Assembly (NCBI GenBank): GCA_965233855.1
Contig: OZ247586.1
Location: forward strand, 744,001 to 808,000
Direction of reading: 5' to 3'
Length of the DNA stretch: 64,000 nt
Source: Megaera_A sp965233855
GTDB taxonomy: Bacteria; Pseudomonadota; Alphaproteobacteria; Rickettsiales; Rickettsiaceae
The position numbers and the translations under genes were made by a program. Shown here piece by piece: positions 63,356-64,000 of this stretch (its first letter is position 1; each line of letters starts with the position of its first letter). Below the pieces are notes generated by a model, which searched no databases, was not told the DNA's origin, and saw nothing but the letters and a program-made list of their open reading frames with translations.

Positions 63356-63397
63356 AGAATATAGAACGCACGAAATATAAAGCACGTTCTATATTCT
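63356..63397. repeat. Perfect inverted repeat after nrdB
   Basis: AGAATATAGAACG (63356-63368) and CGTTCTATATTCT (63385-63397) form a perfect 13-base stem with a 16-base loop, 34 bases after the nrdB stop. No T-run follows, so it is not a standard intrinsic terminator. It may protect the 3' end of the mRNA or bind a protein. Confidence 0.6.
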
Positions 63398-63644
63398 AAG
63401 CTCCTTGACTACAAAGCATGGAAACAGATTATCATGAACTTTTTGCAACCTCATGATAATCACGTAATTTTGTCTATCTAGCAAATATAACCAAACCTCA
63501 ATAAAAACTAAAAGACCTATTAAAATACTGATTAATTTTACCTAAAAAATTATATTTCTTCTTGATTACAATCGAAACTATCTTTACATACAAAAAAAGA
63601 CATATTACTTTAACCAAGTAATTAAATTAATCTGGAGAACTAAA

Positions 63645-64000
63645 ATGGGAAAAAGAGAAGAACAGCAAACAAGACCAGTATACGGACCAGAAAGACCACC
63701 TGTGCAAAATGATTTTCATGGTTTAACACCAGAATTTTTTCATCAAATATGGCTTCCTCGAATACAAATGATCGTGCAAAGTGAAGGGGGAATTAGAGAG
63801 TTTCTAGCAAAAAATTCACATTTCCAGGAAATGGCGCGTATGTACATTAGAACAGATGGACAACAAGCAGCAAGATGGGTAAAAGAAAATTGCCCAGTAA
63901 ATACATCAGAAGATGAAATTCTAGCATCAATGAAAGATCTTCTAAACCCATCAACTCCAGAAACTCACGAAACAGAAGTTAACTTATCTGCAGCAACAGC
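63645..64000 (+). CDS. Unknown protein, 5' part (runs off the window)
   Basis: ATG at 63645 follows TGGAGAACTAAA, a good ribosome site, and the frame stays open for 118 codons to the edge. It begins MGKREEQQTRPVYGPERPPV, then FHGLTPEFFHQIWLPRIQMI, and a helical region with FLAKNSHFQEMARMYIRTDG. No signal peptide or known domain is visible. The Pro/Gln-rich start and helical body would suit a secreted or scaffold protein, but that is a guess. Confidence 0.65.
   Translation, partial: MGKREEQQTRPVYGPERPPVQNDFHGLTPEFFHQIWLPRIQMIVQSEGGIREFLAKNSHFQEMARMYIRTDGQQAARWVKENCPVNTSEDEILASMKDLLNPSTPETHETEVNLSAAT

Overview
The window is AT-rich, densely coded DNA from an obligate-intracellular-type alphaproteobacterium, most likely Rickettsiales. 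The evidence is a rickettsial-style core set (cytochrome c1, ubiH, sdhCDAB, recF-tlyC-ybeY, lipA, lpt genes, nrdAB), a large Sca/rOmp-like autotransporter, an ankyrin protein and many small lineage-specific proteins. There are few RNA genes and clear signs of gene decay. A lone flhB points to a lineage that keeps some flagellar genes (Midichloriaceae-like), but the family is my inference.

Layout. 1-5050: the end of petC, an acidic hypothetical gene, then a tightly overlapping minus-strand operon (DHA2 exporter, mrpE, mrpF, ubiH-like, comF). 5051-16810: an accessory island bounded by two oppositely oriented, 835-bp IS6-family copies, with a third truncated copy beside the left one. It carries a 1694-aa autotransporter with a 267-bp internal tandem repeat. 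It also carries what appears to be one large unknown gene (about 880 codons) broken by an A7 frameshift and by an IS481-family insertion. An aspartoacylase-like gene is decapitated at the right edge. 17396-27046: core genes (Bcr/CflA exporter, ychF, pth, rplY, AEC transporter, trxB, dnaB, nagZ, sodB, mepB-like). 27160-38672: a glycine-rich membrane protein, an ankyrin protein, HU, the ybeY-tlyC-recF-lipA-ratA operon, flhB-rpe-vanX-like, a broken lipase-like gene, an M23 peptidase and nadE.

38785-48801: a pair of paralogous acidic membrane-anchored proteins (the first broken), rhlE, the kdsD-lptC-lptA-lptB-ctaG-coxC cluster, plsC and trpS. Short GC-rich dispersed repeats (TCATTCCCGC/GCGGGAATGACA type) lie in three intergenic gaps. 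48879-64000: a His-rich small protein, sdhCDAB, a tandem family of three small paralogs (two broken), ftsH-tilS-methyltransferase, an outer-membrane barrel protein, nrdAB and the start of an unknown gene.

Main theme: beneath an ordinary core genome there is a layer of recently broken accessory genes. Several are disabled by a single in-frame TAA/TAG or a homopolymer frameshift, so they look like separate small genes unless the frames are joined. I see no CRISPR array, tRNA or rRNA in the window.
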